Of a DNA stretch of 59,949 bases, positions 20,105 through 29,062 are shown piece after piece (position 1 is the stretch's first letter; every line of letters begins with the position of its first letter). The position numbers and the translations under genes were made by a program. Origin of the DNA: Algoriphagus sp. (GTDB taxonomy: Bacteria; Bacteroidota; Bacteroidia; Cytophagales; Cyclobacteriaceae); assembly GCF_029254265.1 (NCBI RefSeq), contig NZ_JAQWXX010000109.1, positions 1 to 59,949 on the forward strand, given 5' to 3'. Below the pieces are notes generated by a model that was not told where the DNA came from, did no database searches, and was given only the letters and a program-made list of their open reading frames with translations.

Positions 20105-21001
20105 ATGCGGCAAATCATCTGTCCAGTTTGTAATTCGATTCCAACTGACCCTTTAGAGGACTTCGAAATCTGTACTTGTAGCAATTGTAAGGTTGATTGG
20201 ACTTATCTGCCCAATTCGATAGAATCTGAAGAGTTATACCAAGACGAAGTTTATAGGGTGGTGGATAATCGGAAGTCGATTTTTGAGCGAATCATTTTTT
20301 CAGAAGCTCGAAAAATTCTCTCAAAAGCAAAACAACTTCTTCCCCAAGCTAAAACGCTTCTGGACTTTGGCTCAGGCAAAGGGCAATTCTTGTGGGTTGC
20401 TAAAGAAAGTGTATGGAAAGGAACAGGTATTGAAACTGCAGCGGAAAGAGCTGATTTTGCGAGCGAGTTTTATCAAGTTAAGGTCATTCGTGATTTTTAC
20501 TCCAAAGGAAAAGTTGAAGCAGCACCATTTGATTTTATCACACTGAATCACGTATTAGAGCATCTGCCTCAGCCAATATTACTTCTAAATGAGTTGCTTG
20601 ATTCGAATCTTGCGAAAGATGGTTTGGTCTACATTGAGGTGCCTCGCGCAAATTCATGGCAGGCAAAAATTGCCGCAAAAAATTGGATGCATTGGGATAT
20701 CCCAAAGCATTTGACTCATTGGACAGAGCCAGTACTTTTAAACGAAATGTCAAAAATTGGATTTTCAAAAAAGGCAGATCGTCGGTTTTCGATTCATCTG
20801 GGATTGATGGGAATGGTACAATCGATTATGAGTATTTTTGGGTTTCGTGACAATCTTGTATTGCGATTGAAACGAAAAAAAACTTTTGGATTACTTTTAG
20901 GAATAGGACTGGTCTTGCCAATAGCATTCTTGATAGAATTATTGGCGGTTATTTTTAAGCGATCCGGAATAATCGGAGTATACTTCAAGTCAAATGATTG
21001 A
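20105..21001 (+). CDS. Class I SAM-dependent methyltransferase with N-terminal zinc ribbon
   Basis: A 298-residue protein. Residues 5-30 hold a CPVC...CTCSNC ribbon. A class I methyltransferase fold follows, with the SAM-binding loop LLDFGSGKGQF and the NHVLEHL motif. A hydrophobic C-terminal segment (about 255-285) may tether it to the membrane. In this locus it probably methylates a sugar or a chain end, although that is inference from position. Only 3 nt separate it from the upstream gene; it overlaps the next by 8 nt. Confidence 0.82.
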   Translation: MRQIICPVCNSIPTDPLEDFEICTCSNCKVDWTYLPNSIESEELYQDEVYRVVDNRKSIFERIIFSEARKILSKAKQLLPQAKTLLDFGSGKGQFLWVAKESVWKGTGIETAAERADFASEFYQVKVIRDFYSKGKVEAAPFDFITLNHVLEHLPQPILLLNELLDSNLAKDGLVYIEVPRANSWQAKIAAKNWMHWDIPKHLTHWTEPVLLNEMSKIGFSKKADRRFSIHLGLMGMVQSIMSIFGFRDNLVLRLKRKKTFGLLLGIGLVLPIAFLIELLAVIFKRSGIIGVYFKSND

Positions 21002-22154
21002 ACCTAGACATGTATTGGTATTGCAGTCTTCATCTGAACTCTATGGCTCGGGGAAGATCATCCATCAAGTTCTTCAGGTGTATCGATCAGAAGGCTTAAT
21101 CCCAGTCATTTTGCTTACTGGTCCAGGTCCTCTTGCAGACCTTCTAATTCAAGAAGGGTTTATTGTCCGTGTCAAAAATTTGGGCATTCTGCGGAGAAAA
21201 TATGTCAAACCAAGTGGGCTGATCAATCGGCTTAGCAAAAACATTCAAGCTTACAGCTATTTGAATCAGCTTCACCGCGAGTTTAATTTCCAGCTTGTTT
21301 ATTCCAATACCCTTGCAGTTGTGGTCGGTGCATGGTGGGCAAGAAGAAGGAATCTTCCTCACATTTGGCATATTCATGAGATCTTGCTTGGCCCTTCACC
21401 TTTGGTGAGTATGTTGGCAAAAATGCTTGATGGTAGTACTACTGAACCTATCGTAGTTTCTCAAGCGGTGGGAGATCATTTGAAAAATAAACTAAAGAAA
21501 GCTAGACCTGAGGTCATTTATAACGGAATTCCTTATGAACCCTATTTGGCTGAATTTCCGGATGCGAAAAAGAATCTGGGAATCGATGAAGAAAAGCTAG
21601 TCATTACCATGGTAGGTCGAATAAACCCCGGAAAGGGACAACTTTTCTTTTTGGAAATGGCTGAAATTTTGGTTAATAGATTTCCCCAGCTTCACTTTCT
21701 GTTAGTAGGGGATCCTTTTCCTGGCTATGAGGGGATAGAACAGGAAATCATTCAAAAGATAGAAAAATCTCAATTTCAGAAATCAGTAAGCTATTTGGGT
21801 TTCAGGAAAGATATTCCAGAGATTCTAGCTGCAACAGATGTTTTTGTTTTGCCATCAATTCTTCCTGATTCATTTCCTACGGTAATTTTGGAGGCAATGG
21901 CTTCTGGGAAACCAGTAGTTGCCACACGCTCAGGAGGAGCTTCAGAAATGGTCATTCATGAGAAGACTGGCTTGTTAGTTTCGATCGGAGATGTGAAAAA
22001 GGGAGCAGAAGCTTTAGACAAACTAATTAAAAATGTAGCTTTGCGGATTGAAATGGGAAACGCAGCTCGCAACAGGGTACTTCATGAATATAGCTTGGAA
22101 GCTTTCGAAGAAAAAATCAAAAATCACTTATGGCGACAAATGAGAAAAAACTAA
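20994..22154 (+). CDS. GT4 family glycosyltransferase
   Basis: A 386-residue GT-B enzyme. The N-terminal domain has LVLQSSSELYGSGKI and IWHIHEI; the C-terminal domain has ITMVGRINPGKGQ and the donor-site signature LPSILPDSFPTVILEAMASG with EX7E-type spacing. The ATG lies within the last bases of the methyltransferase gene, which implies coupling. Substrates are unknown. Confidence 0.9.
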   Translation: MIEPRHVLVLQSSSELYGSGKIIHQVLQVYRSEGLIPVILLTGPGPLADLLIQEGFIVRVKNLGILRRKYVKPSGLINRLSKNIQAYSYLNQLHREFNFQLVYSNTLAVVVGAWWARRRNLPHIWHIHEILLGPSPLVSMLAKMLDGSTTEPIVVSQAVGDHLKNKLKKARPEVIYNGIPYEPYLAEFPDAKKNLGIDEEKLVITMVGRINPGKGQLFFLEMAEILVNRFPQLHFLLVGDPFPGYEGIEQEIIQKIEKSQFQKSVSYLGFRKDIPEILAATDVFVLPSILPDSFPTVILEAMASGKPVVATRSGGASEMVIHEKTGLLVSIGDVKKGAEALDKLIKNVALRIEMGNAARNRVLHEYSLEAFEEKIKNHLWRQMRKN

Positions 22155-23329
22155 AAGTCGCTATTATGGGAGCCAAAGGCTATCCGTATGTGTACGGAGG
22201 CTATGATACCTTGATCCGAGAACTTGGAGAGCGGCTAGTTACACGTGGGGTTTCGGTGAGAGTATACAATCATCGGGCACTTTTTAAAGATAAACCACGC
22301 TATGTAAAAGGTATAGAATGCATCTATACGCCTGCGATTGAAAAGAAAAGCCTGACTCAATTGACTCACAGTTTTTTTTCTATGGTTCATGCCTGCTTTT
22401 CGGATGTGGATGTGATTTTCGTGGTCAATAGTGGAAATGGTCCTTTCGGACTAATTTCAAGACTTTTTGGTAAGCCTACAGTTATAAATGTAGACGGATT
22501 AGAGTGGCTTCGTCCAAAATGGAAAGGTGCTGGTTCCAAGTATTTTCTTTGGGCTTCAAGAATGGCCACTAAGCTATATGACCAAGTCATCAATGACTCA
22601 GAAGAGATGCGTCGTGTATACTTGGAATTGTTTAATGCAGATTCTAAGGTAATTGCTTACGGTGCGAATCCACGTGAAACCGCGGAGAGTAAATTTATCG
22701 AAAAGTGGGGATTGACCACGGAATCATACTTTTTGATCGTAGGGAGACTAGTTCCCGATAATAATGCCGATTTGATCATAGACGGATTTTTGAAGTCTAA
22801 CTCAAGTCGTAAATTGGTAATTGTTGGAGACCAGCCCTTTGAAGATGATTGGGCTGATGAGTTGAAGAAAATTCGGGATCCGAGAATTTTATTTACCGGA
22901 TATGTTAAGGATCCTGATGAGTTGGCTTCGTTCTATATCCATTCTTATGCATATTTCCATGGCCATGAATATGGGGGCACTAATCCAGCCATGCTCAAAG
23001 CGATGGGTTACGGTTGTGCAATTTTGGCATTGGATACGCCTTTTAATCAGGAGATGTTACAAAATGGTAAGCACGGCTGGTATTTTGACAAGAAAGTAAA
23101 GGCGGTTGCAGAGATTGTAGGGAAAGCTGAGAAAAATCCAATTCAAATGAATGAACTTCGAAAAGAAGCTCGCTCGGGTCTAACTCAAAAATATAATTGG
23201 GATTATGTGACTGAGCAGTATCTGGAAGTTTTTCAGGAATTGTCCGGAAAAAGAGTCCCTTCCTCATTGCCAGTCAACAATCAGGAAAGTTTAGAAGAGG
23301 TAACAGAATCACAGAGATCTGATTTTTGA
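22130..23329 (+). CDS. DUF1972-type GT4 glycosyltransferase
   Basis: A 399-residue glycosyltransferase. The N-terminus reads VAIMGAKGYPYVYGGYDTLI, the hallmark of the DUF1972 family found in rhamnosyltransferases and related GT4 enzymes. The C-terminal part has HGHEYGGTNPAMLKAMGYG at the donor site. The ATG overlaps the preceding gene by 25 nt. This is the last gene of the locus. A short acidic tail (about residues 375-399) has no clear function. Confidence 0.88.
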   Translation: MATNEKKLKVAIMGAKGYPYVYGGYDTLIRELGERLVTRGVSVRVYNHRALFKDKPRYVKGIECIYTPAIEKKSLTQLTHSFFSMVHACFSDVDVIFVVNSGNGPFGLISRLFGKPTVINVDGLEWLRPKWKGAGSKYFLWASRMATKLYDQVINDSEEMRRVYLELFNADSKVIAYGANPRETAESKFIEKWGLTTESYFLIVGRLVPDNNADLIIDGFLKSNSSRKLVIVGDQPFEDDWADELKKIRDPRILFTGYVKDPDELASFYIHSYAYFHGHEYGGTNPAMLKAMGYGCAILALDTPFNQEMLQNGKHGWYFDKKVKAVAEIVGKAEKNPIQMNELRKEARSGLTQKYNWDYVTEQYLEVFQELSGKRVPSSLPVNNQESLEEVTESQRSDF

Positions 23330-23477
23330 CTTACTGAATGCTCAGAAAGATCTGCCTTGCGAGAGGCAAGTCTTTGTAAAAATCAGTGAAGATCTATTGG
23401 GAAATATTATTTCCTGGAACTTTAAGCTCATTTTGAGACTTAAAAAAACATAACTTTTAACCCTAAATTTTAATCTT

Positions 23478-23891
23478 ATGATCAGAAAAGCAACAGCCGT
23501 TTGGAATGGCACTGGAAAAGAAGGAAAAGGTCATCTGACCACGGCGAGCAATGTGCTCAATAAAACTCAATATTCTTTCAATACGAGATTTGAAGATGGT
23601 GTTGGTACCAATCCTGAAGAATTAATCGCTGCAGCTCATGCGGGTTGTTTTGCGATGAAATTGAGCTTTAATCTTAGTGCTGAGGGCTTAAGTCCGGAAG
23701 AATTGGATGTAACCTCTAATATTACTTTTGAAGAGGGTACATTGAAAAAGTCACACCTCGTATTAAAAGCCAAAGTAGCGGGAGTTTCTGAAGAAAAATT
23801 TGCCGAACTAGTTAAAGATGCGGAGCTTAACTGCCCAATTTCTCAAGCTTTAAATATGGAAATCAGCGTAGAATACACGCTTAATTCCTAA
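23478..23891 (+). CDS. OsmC family peroxiredoxin
   Basis: A 137-residue OsmC/Ohr-family protein, a thiol peroxidase acting on organic hydroperoxides. Both family cysteines are present: Cys57 in AAHAGCFAM and Cys119 in LNCPISQAL. It has its own ATG start, 148 nt after the polysaccharide locus, and is closed by a terminator. Upstream TAACTTTT at 23451-23458 is a near match to TAnnTTTG and could be its -7 element. Unlike the second OsmC protein in this window it keeps both thiols, so it is the likely active peroxidase. Confidence 0.9.
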   Translation: MIRKATAVWNGTGKEGKGHLTTASNVLNKTQYSFNTRFEDGVGTNPEELIAAAHAGCFAMKLSFNLSAEGLSPEELDVTSNITFEEGTLKKSHLVLKAKVAGVSEEKFAELVKDAELNCPISQALNMEISVEYTLNS

Positions 23892-23910
23892 TTGGAATTC
23901 ACTTAATAAA

Positions 23911-23940
23911 AAAAAGCAGGCCTAATAGCCTGCTTTTTTT
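23911..23940. terminator. Bidirectional terminator between osmC-like gene and rlmF
   Basis: AAAAAGCAGGC (23911-23921) pairs with GCCTGCTTTTT (23928-23938) across a 6-nt loop, with A and T runs on both sides. It serves the two convergent genes; the rlmF stop codon sits in its T run. Confidence 0.9.
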
Positions 23941-24889
23941 ATGCCCATCTGAATTTTTGCCAGGCCTCTTGTTGCTTTGGGCTGAGGAAAGTCCATGCTA
24001 CAATCCTACTTTTCTTATTGCCTTGAGCCATTGGGATTATTTTGAAATCCACCACTCCAACTTTACGTAGCGATACTTCAATAGCTTTAAGATTCTCAGA
24101 TTTCGAAACTAATGAAGTAAACCAAAATACTTGATTCCGAAAGCTGATACTTTCCAAAATCATCTTTCGAATAAACTCCAATTCCCCACCTGGACACCAA
24201 AGTTCTGAGGCTTGTCCACCAAAGTTTAGATCCACTTTTTCAATGGGTTTTTGTCTTAGATTTTTGAGTTTCCGCATGCTTCCCTCAGACGCAGATTGGG
24301 CGGAATCATGAAAAGGAGGGTTACAAATCGTTAGATCAAAAAAGACTTCATTTTGAATGATGTTTTGGAAGATATGATTTGAATCGGATTGAGCAATTAC
24401 CTCGATTTTTCCATGTAAATGAGGATTTCCTTCAATTATTTTCCTCCCGGATTCGATGGCTTTTGGATTCAATTCAGATCCGACAGCTTTCCAACCGTAT
24501 ATTGCATTTGCTAAAATAGGATAGATCAAATTCGCTCCACAACCAATATCCAAAATCTGTATTTTGGAGCCCCTTATGGGTTTTCCTGAATTACTTTCTG
24601 CTAATAAATCAGCAGCATAATGAATGTAGTCTGCGCGGCCCGGTATTGGGGGACAAAGAAACCCATCTGGAATATCCCAAAATTTGACTCCATAAAAATG
24701 GATTAACAGCGCCCGATTAAGTAGTCTAACCGCCGAAGAATCTGCAAAATCCAAACTCAAATTTCCATGTTCATTTTGAAAAATATGAGGAGCCAACTCT
24801 GGCGAAGATTTAGAAAGAGAATCTAGATCGTAGCGCCCTTTGTGAAGATTGTTGGGGTGGAGACTTATGGTTTGTTTGGAGCTTTTCAT
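23939..24889 (-). CDS. rlmF: 23S rRNA (adenine-1618-N6)-methyltransferase
   Basis: A 316-residue methyltransferase close to the usual RlmF length. It would methylate N6 of A1618 in 23S rRNA. Supporting motifs are the N-terminal HKGRYDLDSL, FWDIPDGFLCPPIPGRADYIHY, the SAM-binding ILDIGCGANLIYP, and the catalytic NPPFH of N6-adenine methyltransferases. It is convergent with the osmC-like gene and 16 nt before the CIA30 stop on the same strand, so it may be co-transcribed with it. Confidence 0.92.
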   Translation of the reverse strand: MKSSKQTISLHPNNLHKGRYDLDSLSKSSPELAPHIFQNEHGNLSLDFADSSAVRLLNRALLIHFYGVKFWDIPDGFLCPPIPGRADYIHYAADLLAESNSGKPIRGSKIQILDIGCGANLIYPILANAIYGWKAVGSELNPKAIESGRKIIEGNPHLHGKIEVIAQSDSNHIFQNIIQNEVFFDLTICNPPFHDSAQSASEGSMRKLKNLRQKPIEKVDLNFGGQASELWCPGGELEFIRKMILESISFRNQVFWFTSLVSKSENLKAIEVSLRKVGVVDFKIIPMAQGNKKSRIVAWTFLSPKQQEAWQKFRWA

Positions 24890-24905
24890 GGTAGAAAACC
24901 TTTCC

Positions 24906-25424
24906 CTAAATCAATTCTATTTTGGAGATTTCCAATCGGAAGGTTTCAGGTTTTTTGTTGCCGATCAGAAAGGCAAGTTCGCTGATTTGATCAGAATTGA
25001 AATTTGGAATCGCCAATTTCCTCCCTCGGAAAGCAGGATACATAGCTGAAAGTGGAATCACAATTTCTTGCCAATTGCCAGTTGTCTGGAATTCTGAAAT
25101 GTAAGAATGTCTATCGTATGGGCTTGATTTGATTCTAAACTGATAACTTTTACCATCTCCTTTCAAGGTGATTTTTACTTTGGAATTAGTTCCCACCTTT
25201 GCATCAATGGAGTGGCGCATTGAGGAAAATCCCCCATTGTTTTCTAAGGATACCTTGCCTTGGAAGATGCCATTACCTTGCTCATTTATGTAAAAACTAC
25301 CATCAGATCTTCCTCCCATCACCACATCGTCCACCACTTGCCAGTCTGATTTTGAGGAGTTTTGATTGAAATTATAAAGCATAATAGCAGTAATTAGTAT
25401 GGGGAATAAGAGTAGTTCTTTCAC
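24906..25424 (-). CDS. CIA30 family protein
   Basis: A 172-residue protein of the CIA30 family (named after a complex I assembly factor). The fold is seen in WQVVDDVVMGGRSDGSF, GGFSSMRHSID, and the C-terminal ISELAFLIGNKKPETFRLEI. The N-terminus is hydrophobic, so it may be exported or anchored. The start is GTG at 25424. Bacterial CIA30 proteins have no settled role; a carbohydrate-binding-like beta-sandwich is the usual fold. It is upstream of rlmF on the same strand. Confidence 0.82.
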   Translation of the reverse strand: MKELLLFPILITAIMLYNFNQNSSKSDWQVVDDVVMGGRSDGSFYINEQGNGIFQGKVSLENNGGFSSMRHSIDAKVGTNSKVKITLKGDGKSYQFRIKSSPYDRHSYISEFQTTGNWQEIVIPLSAMYPAFRGRKLAIPNFNSDQISELAFLIGNKKPETFRLEISKIELI

Positions 25425-25550
25425 TCTAATAAAAGCCGGATTTATATATTTTGTTCAACATCCAACGACCCACTGTAGGAGATTACTATTGCGCACGTCT
25501 ACTGCATTATTAAGATCTTCGATGTAAGCTAAAGGCTTCAAAGGTTAATA

Positions 25551-25585
25551 CTGCCTACTGCTCCCTGCTTACTGCCCACTGCAAT
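25551..25585. repeat. Degenerate heptanucleotide tandem repeat
   Basis: Five consecutive 7-nt units start with CTGC: CTGCCTA, CTGCTCC, CTGCTTA, CTGCCCA, CTGCAAT. They lie in the 165-bp gap between the CIA30 gene and the SIMPL gene, ending just before the SIMPL stop codon. Confidence 0.75.
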
Positions 25586-25589
25586 CTGA

Positions 25590-26321
25590 TCAGTCCACTT
25601 CAAAGATCAACTTCATAGTGATTGAAGCAGTTTTATTTTTATCAGCGGTATTGAAAGTACCTCCCCAAGAGTAATCTTCACCGGAATTTTGACCTGTGAT
25701 CTGGAAGATTCCCATATTCGCTGAAATCAAATCTCCTAGACTTCCTTTGGAATTTTCGGCTATTCGCTCAGCTCGGATGGTAGCATCTTCTGTAGCTTTT
25801 GCAATCATTTCCAATTTGAGAGATTCAAGTTCGGTATAATAATAGCGAGGATTTTGAGAATAAAAGGTAATTCCCTGATTGAGAAGTTCTGTGATTTCCC
25901 TCGAGATTTTCTCGACTTTTTCAACCTCTTTGGATTCGATTTTCAGTGATTGATTAAGTTGATATCCGGTGAAAGTCTGTCCAAGATACCTTCCGTCATT
26001 GGAATAGTTTTGCTGATATTGGGGATTGGTGGAAACAGCATTGAAGATCAATTGATCCTCAGGGATTCCTTTAGATTTTAGATAAGCCATTACCGCATTT
26101 TTATCCGACTCCAAGTCTGCATATGCTATTTTAAGATCTCTGCTTTCTCGGCTAAAATTTCCTTCCCATACGATCAGATCGGATGTGAAATTGCTTTCGC
26201 CCAATCCAGTCACATTGATTGTACCCTGAGGGCGATTTCGATTGATGACTGCATTTCCTAAAATAAAAGATGCAATAACGATCGCTAGTGCAAAGAGGAT
26301 GGCTGAAAGGCTTTGTTTCAT
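25590..26321 (-). CDS. SIMPL domain-containing protein (DUF541)
   Basis: A 243-residue protein with an N-terminal membrane segment or signal (about residues 4-24) and a SIMPL domain. The start INVTGLGESNFTSDLIVWEG and the C-terminal Ile/Met-rich strand fit the family. SIMPL proteins are envelope proteins, some linked to oxidative stress, but the molecular role is unclear. ATG start at 26321. It probably forms its own transcript; no hairpin terminator is seen in the gap downstream. Confidence 0.85.
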   Translation of the reverse strand: MKQSLSAILFALAIVIASFILGNAVINRNRPQGTINVTGLGESNFTSDLIVWEGNFSRESRDLKIAYADLESDKNAVMAYLKSKGIPEDQLIFNAVSTNPQYQQNYSNDGRYLGQTFTGYQLNQSLKIESKEVEKVEKISREITELLNQGITFYSQNPRYYYTELESLKLEMIAKATEDATIRAERIAENSKGSLGDLISANMGIFQITGQNSGEDYSWGGTFNTADKNKTASITMKLIFEVD

Positions 26322-26370
26322 AATAAGCTGGATTGGATAATTGAAAATAAGAATTCAATTTATCTTGAAC

Positions 26371-26396
26371 AAAAAACCCGCCGAAAAGCGGGTTTT
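26371..26396 (-). terminator. Terminator of the M14 carboxypeptidase gene
   Basis: AAAACCCGC (26373-26381) pairs with GCGGGTTTT (26388-26396). On the minus strand the stem is followed by a T run, as needed to end the gene that stops at 26420. Confidence 0.85.
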
Positions 26397-26419
26397 AAGA
26401 AGTCTTAACCAATACTTAT

Positions 26420-27901
26420 TCAGAGTACGCGTTGCTTAAATTCTTGAGATTTTGGATTATCCAGATCAATCAGGTAGCCATTGACAACTGCATACTTCAA
26501 TTTATCTTCTTTTGTTAGAAAGAAATTAGGAGTAGCGCCTGTCATCCAGCCGGATGGGTATTCCTTGATAGTATTCAAAATAAGAATAGGAAGTCCATGC
26601 AAATCGTTTTTCGTGGCATTTTTTACTTTTACAGCTAAGTACCCTTCTTTCAGTAAGTCGATAGCCTTTTCCCCATTAAGGGCATCTAAGTTCTCAAATT
26701 CTGTTTCATACACTTTGCCTTCAGTATATTTCAAGCCGGTAGCATCAAGGGTTTCTATTCCAAAGTATACTTGCATATCGCCCAAGTCCTCCACGGATGA
26801 AGTCATGTAATAGCTCTCGCCAGCAGTGACATCTCGCCTTCTAATAGCAAGATCAACTGGGTATAGCTTTTCTCCTACAGGAACCAAAACCTCATTTAAG
26901 ATCAAATCCATCAGTTGAAGATCATTATCCCCAATTGCAAAATATTGCTCGGTAGAGTATTGCTCATAGCCTTTAGTAGCAATCTGATGAAGTGCATTAA
27001 GAATAATCATGAAATTCAATTTTCGGATGTACTGCTTTTCAGGATCGTTGGTGTATCCTCCAGACTCGATCAGAATGGTACTCGTTCCCCATTTTTGAAT
27101 ATTGTCTCCAAATGCTCTCGGCTCAAATTCGTCATCGTATTTGCCTACTTGTCCAGGGATGACCTGTTGTAGTACTTCATTCATTCCTGCTATCGTCTGC
27201 ATGGCTTTTTTTCGAACGTCATTGATTTCCGTTGCTTCGTTATAGGCAGGAGCCAAAACAGAAATAGTGGCTTGTTTTGGAGTGTTGTGAACATTGTAAT
27301 AGATCTGCTGATCATGAAGATTAAATCCAAACTCAGGTTCGAATTTATCTCTGGTATTTTTTAGAATTTGAGCCTCCGGAGAAATCTGTGAGATCGCATC
27401 TCGATTGAGGTCTATATCCAGTGCATTTCTTCGTTTGAAAGCTTCTGCACCATCCGGGTTGATCATTGGAATGAATTTGATTTGAAGTTGATTCTTCAAA
27501 AGAGCTCGTAAATCATCATATTCATCTCCATTTGCTTTCAGGAAATTGAACAAATCAAATAGAGACATGGTGGCCGTGCTTTCGTTGCCATGCATTTGGG
27601 ACCAAAGCATCACTTTGGTTGGACCATTTCCCCAGTCCAAAGAGGAAATGCTTCTACCTTCAATCGATTCGCCAAGCTTTTCTATTTGAAAGACATCAGC
27701 ATGTTTTTGGATCAAAGGCTGTAGATCGGCATGCTTGAATCTCCTATTCGTGATAGCCGTTTCGAGATATTGTTCTTGCGCTTCACTCAAGGATTTAATT
27801 GATAGGGGCTCAAAGTCTTCTCGGATTGCTGTTTTGCACCCGGAAATTTGAAGTAAAAACAGCAAAAAAATGCTAAATAGAGTTCTGTTAGTAGATTTCA
27901 T
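26420..27901 (-). CDS. M14 family zinc carboxypeptidase lipoprotein
   Basis: A 493-residue envelope metallopeptidase. A lipoprotein signal ends at ISGC (Cys22). Zinc ligands are His103 and Glu106 in QMHGNES and His195 in FNLHDQ. Substrate-carboxylate residues fit DLNRD (Asn165/Arg166), and the catalytic Glu is likely Glu278 in LIESGGY. These match the M14 carboxypeptidase family. The C-terminal part (about 310-493) is an extra beta-rich domain of unknown role. It is likely a periplasmic or surface peptidase acting on peptides; the exact specificity is unknown. Confidence 0.9.
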   Translation of the reverse strand: MKSTNRTLFSIFLLFLLQISGCKTAIREDFEPLSIKSLSEAQEQYLETAITNRRFKHADLQPLIQKHADVFQIEKLGESIEGRSISSLDWGNGPTKVMLWSQMHGNESTATMSLFDLFNFLKANGDEYDDLRALLKNQLQIKFIPMINPDGAEAFKRRNALDIDLNRDAISQISPEAQILKNTRDKFEPEFGFNLHDQQIYYNVHNTPKQATISVLAPAYNEATEINDVRKKAMQTIAGMNEVLQQVIPGQVGKYDDEFEPRAFGDNIQKWGTSTILIESGGYTNDPEKQYIRKLNFMIILNALHQIATKGYEQYSTEQYFAIGDNDLQLMDLILNEVLVPVGEKLYPVDLAIRRRDVTAGESYYMTSSVEDLGDMQVYFGIETLDATGLKYTEGKVYETEFENLDALNGEKAIDLLKEGYLAVKVKNATKNDLHGLPILILNTIKEYPSGWMTGATPNFFLTKEDKLKYAVVNGYLIDLDNPKSQEFKQRVL

Positions 27902-27962
27902 AAATCTTTATTATTTCAATCAATTATTTGTAAATCTAGGCAACTTAGAATAAAAAACCCCT

Positions 27963-27970
27963 TAATTTTG
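27963..27970 (+). promoter_or_regulatory. -7 element of the epimerase gene
   Basis: TAATTTTG is an exact TAnnTTTG match 17 nt before the ATG. No clear -33 TTG is at the usual distance. Confidence 0.55.
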
Positions 27971-27987
27971 ATCAAAAATCAGTATTT

Positions 27988-29025
27988 ATGGCTATCAAGT
28001 TATCTTATTTTGTAAAAGATCTTCCGCTGAAACACACCTTCACTATTGCCCATCAAAGTCGTGATGTGCAGGATACCTTGATCGTGAAACTAGAAGATGC
28101 AAGTTTTTACGGCTTGGGAGAATCTACGACCAACCCTTTTTATGGGATGACGATAGCAAATATGATTGAATGTCTGGAAGAAATCAGGCCAATTGTGGAG
28201 AAAGGAAATTGGAATACTCCAGAAAGGCTATGGGAACTTGGAAAAGAGGTTTTTAAAAATAATCCATTTGCACAGTGTGCTTTAGATATGGCAGCTTGGG
28301 ATCTTTTTGCGAAGCAAAAGGGAAAGAAACTTTATGAGCTTCTTGAGCTGGATCCGGCAAATATTCCTTTGACTAATTTCACCATAGGTATAGATACCAT
28401 TGAAAAAATGGTGTTAAAAATGAAGGAAGTGGACTGGCCCATTTACAAAATCAAACTTGGTACTGAAAATGATCTGGAAATAATAAGGGAACTTCGGAAG
28501 CATACCGATGCGGTTTTTAGAATTGATGCTAACTGTGCTTGGACTGCAGATCAAGCAATCGCATATTCCGCAGAACTCAGTAAGCTTGGAGTAGAATTTA
28601 TGGAGCAGCCGCTTGGAAAAGATGATCTGGAGGGAATGCGGAGAGTCTACGCAGAAAGTAAGCTTCCGGTCATGGCAGATGAAAGTTGTATTGTTGAATC
28701 AGATGTCAAAAAATGTCATGGGCTTTTCCACGCTGTCAATGTAAAATTGGTCAAAGCGGGTGGAATTACTCCGGGACTTCGGATGATCAAAGAAGCAAAA
28801 TCGCTTGGTATGAAAACGATGGTAGGTTGTATGACAGAATCTTCTGTTGGTATTACAGCGATTGCCCATATTGCCGCACTTCTGGATTATGTCGATATGG
28901 ATGGTGCTATGCTACTATCGCATGACCCTGCAAAAGGAGTGACAATAACTCCTGAAAAAGTAACCTTCCCCGAGGGAAATGGAATTGGAGCCGAACTGAT
29001 CGAAGAACCTATCGAATCGAATTGA
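27988..29025 (+). CDS. Dipeptide epimerase (L-Ala-D/L-Glu epimerase type, enolase superfamily)
   Basis: A 345-residue enolase-superfamily enzyme of the muconate-lactonizing subgroup. The KxK motif holds the general base (Lys154/Lys156 in IYKIKLG). Metal ligands are Asp180 (RIDAN), Glu206 (EQPL) and Asp231 (ADES), and the opposite base is a Lys in VNVKLVKAGG. The DMDG sequence near residue 311 is the marker of dipeptide epimerases, which recycle cell-wall peptides such as L-Ala-D-Glu. The preceding divergent M14 peptidase could act in the same peptide-salvage route, which is inference from context. Confidence 0.88.
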   Translation: MAIKLSYFVKDLPLKHTFTIAHQSRDVQDTLIVKLEDASFYGLGESTTNPFYGMTIANMIECLEEIRPIVEKGNWNTPERLWELGKEVFKNNPFAQCALDMAAWDLFAKQKGKKLYELLELDPANIPLTNFTIGIDTIEKMVLKMKEVDWPIYKIKLGTENDLEIIRELRKHTDAVFRIDANCAWTADQAIAYSAELSKLGVEFMEQPLGKDDLEGMRRVYAESKLPVMADESCIVESDVKKCHGLFHAVNVKLVKAGGITPGLRMIKEAKSLGMKTMVGCMTESSVGITAIAHIAALLDYVDMDGAMLLSHDPAKGVTITPEKVTFPEGNGIGAELIEEPIESN

Positions 29026-29032
29026 AAACATT

Positions 29033-29061
29033 AAAGGGCGGTTTTGAAACCGCCCTTTCTT
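29033..29061. terminator. Bidirectional terminator between epimerase and response regulator
   Basis: AAAGGGCGG (29033-29041) pairs with CCGCCCTTT (29050-29058); a TTT/AAA pair can extend the stem inward. It serves two convergent genes. Confidence 0.88.
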
Positions 29062-29062
29062 A

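Noticed and set aside
23356..23377. Small inverted repeat TGCCT/AGGCA after the polysaccharide locus, as a possible terminator.
   Set aside because: Only five base pairs and no T run follows.
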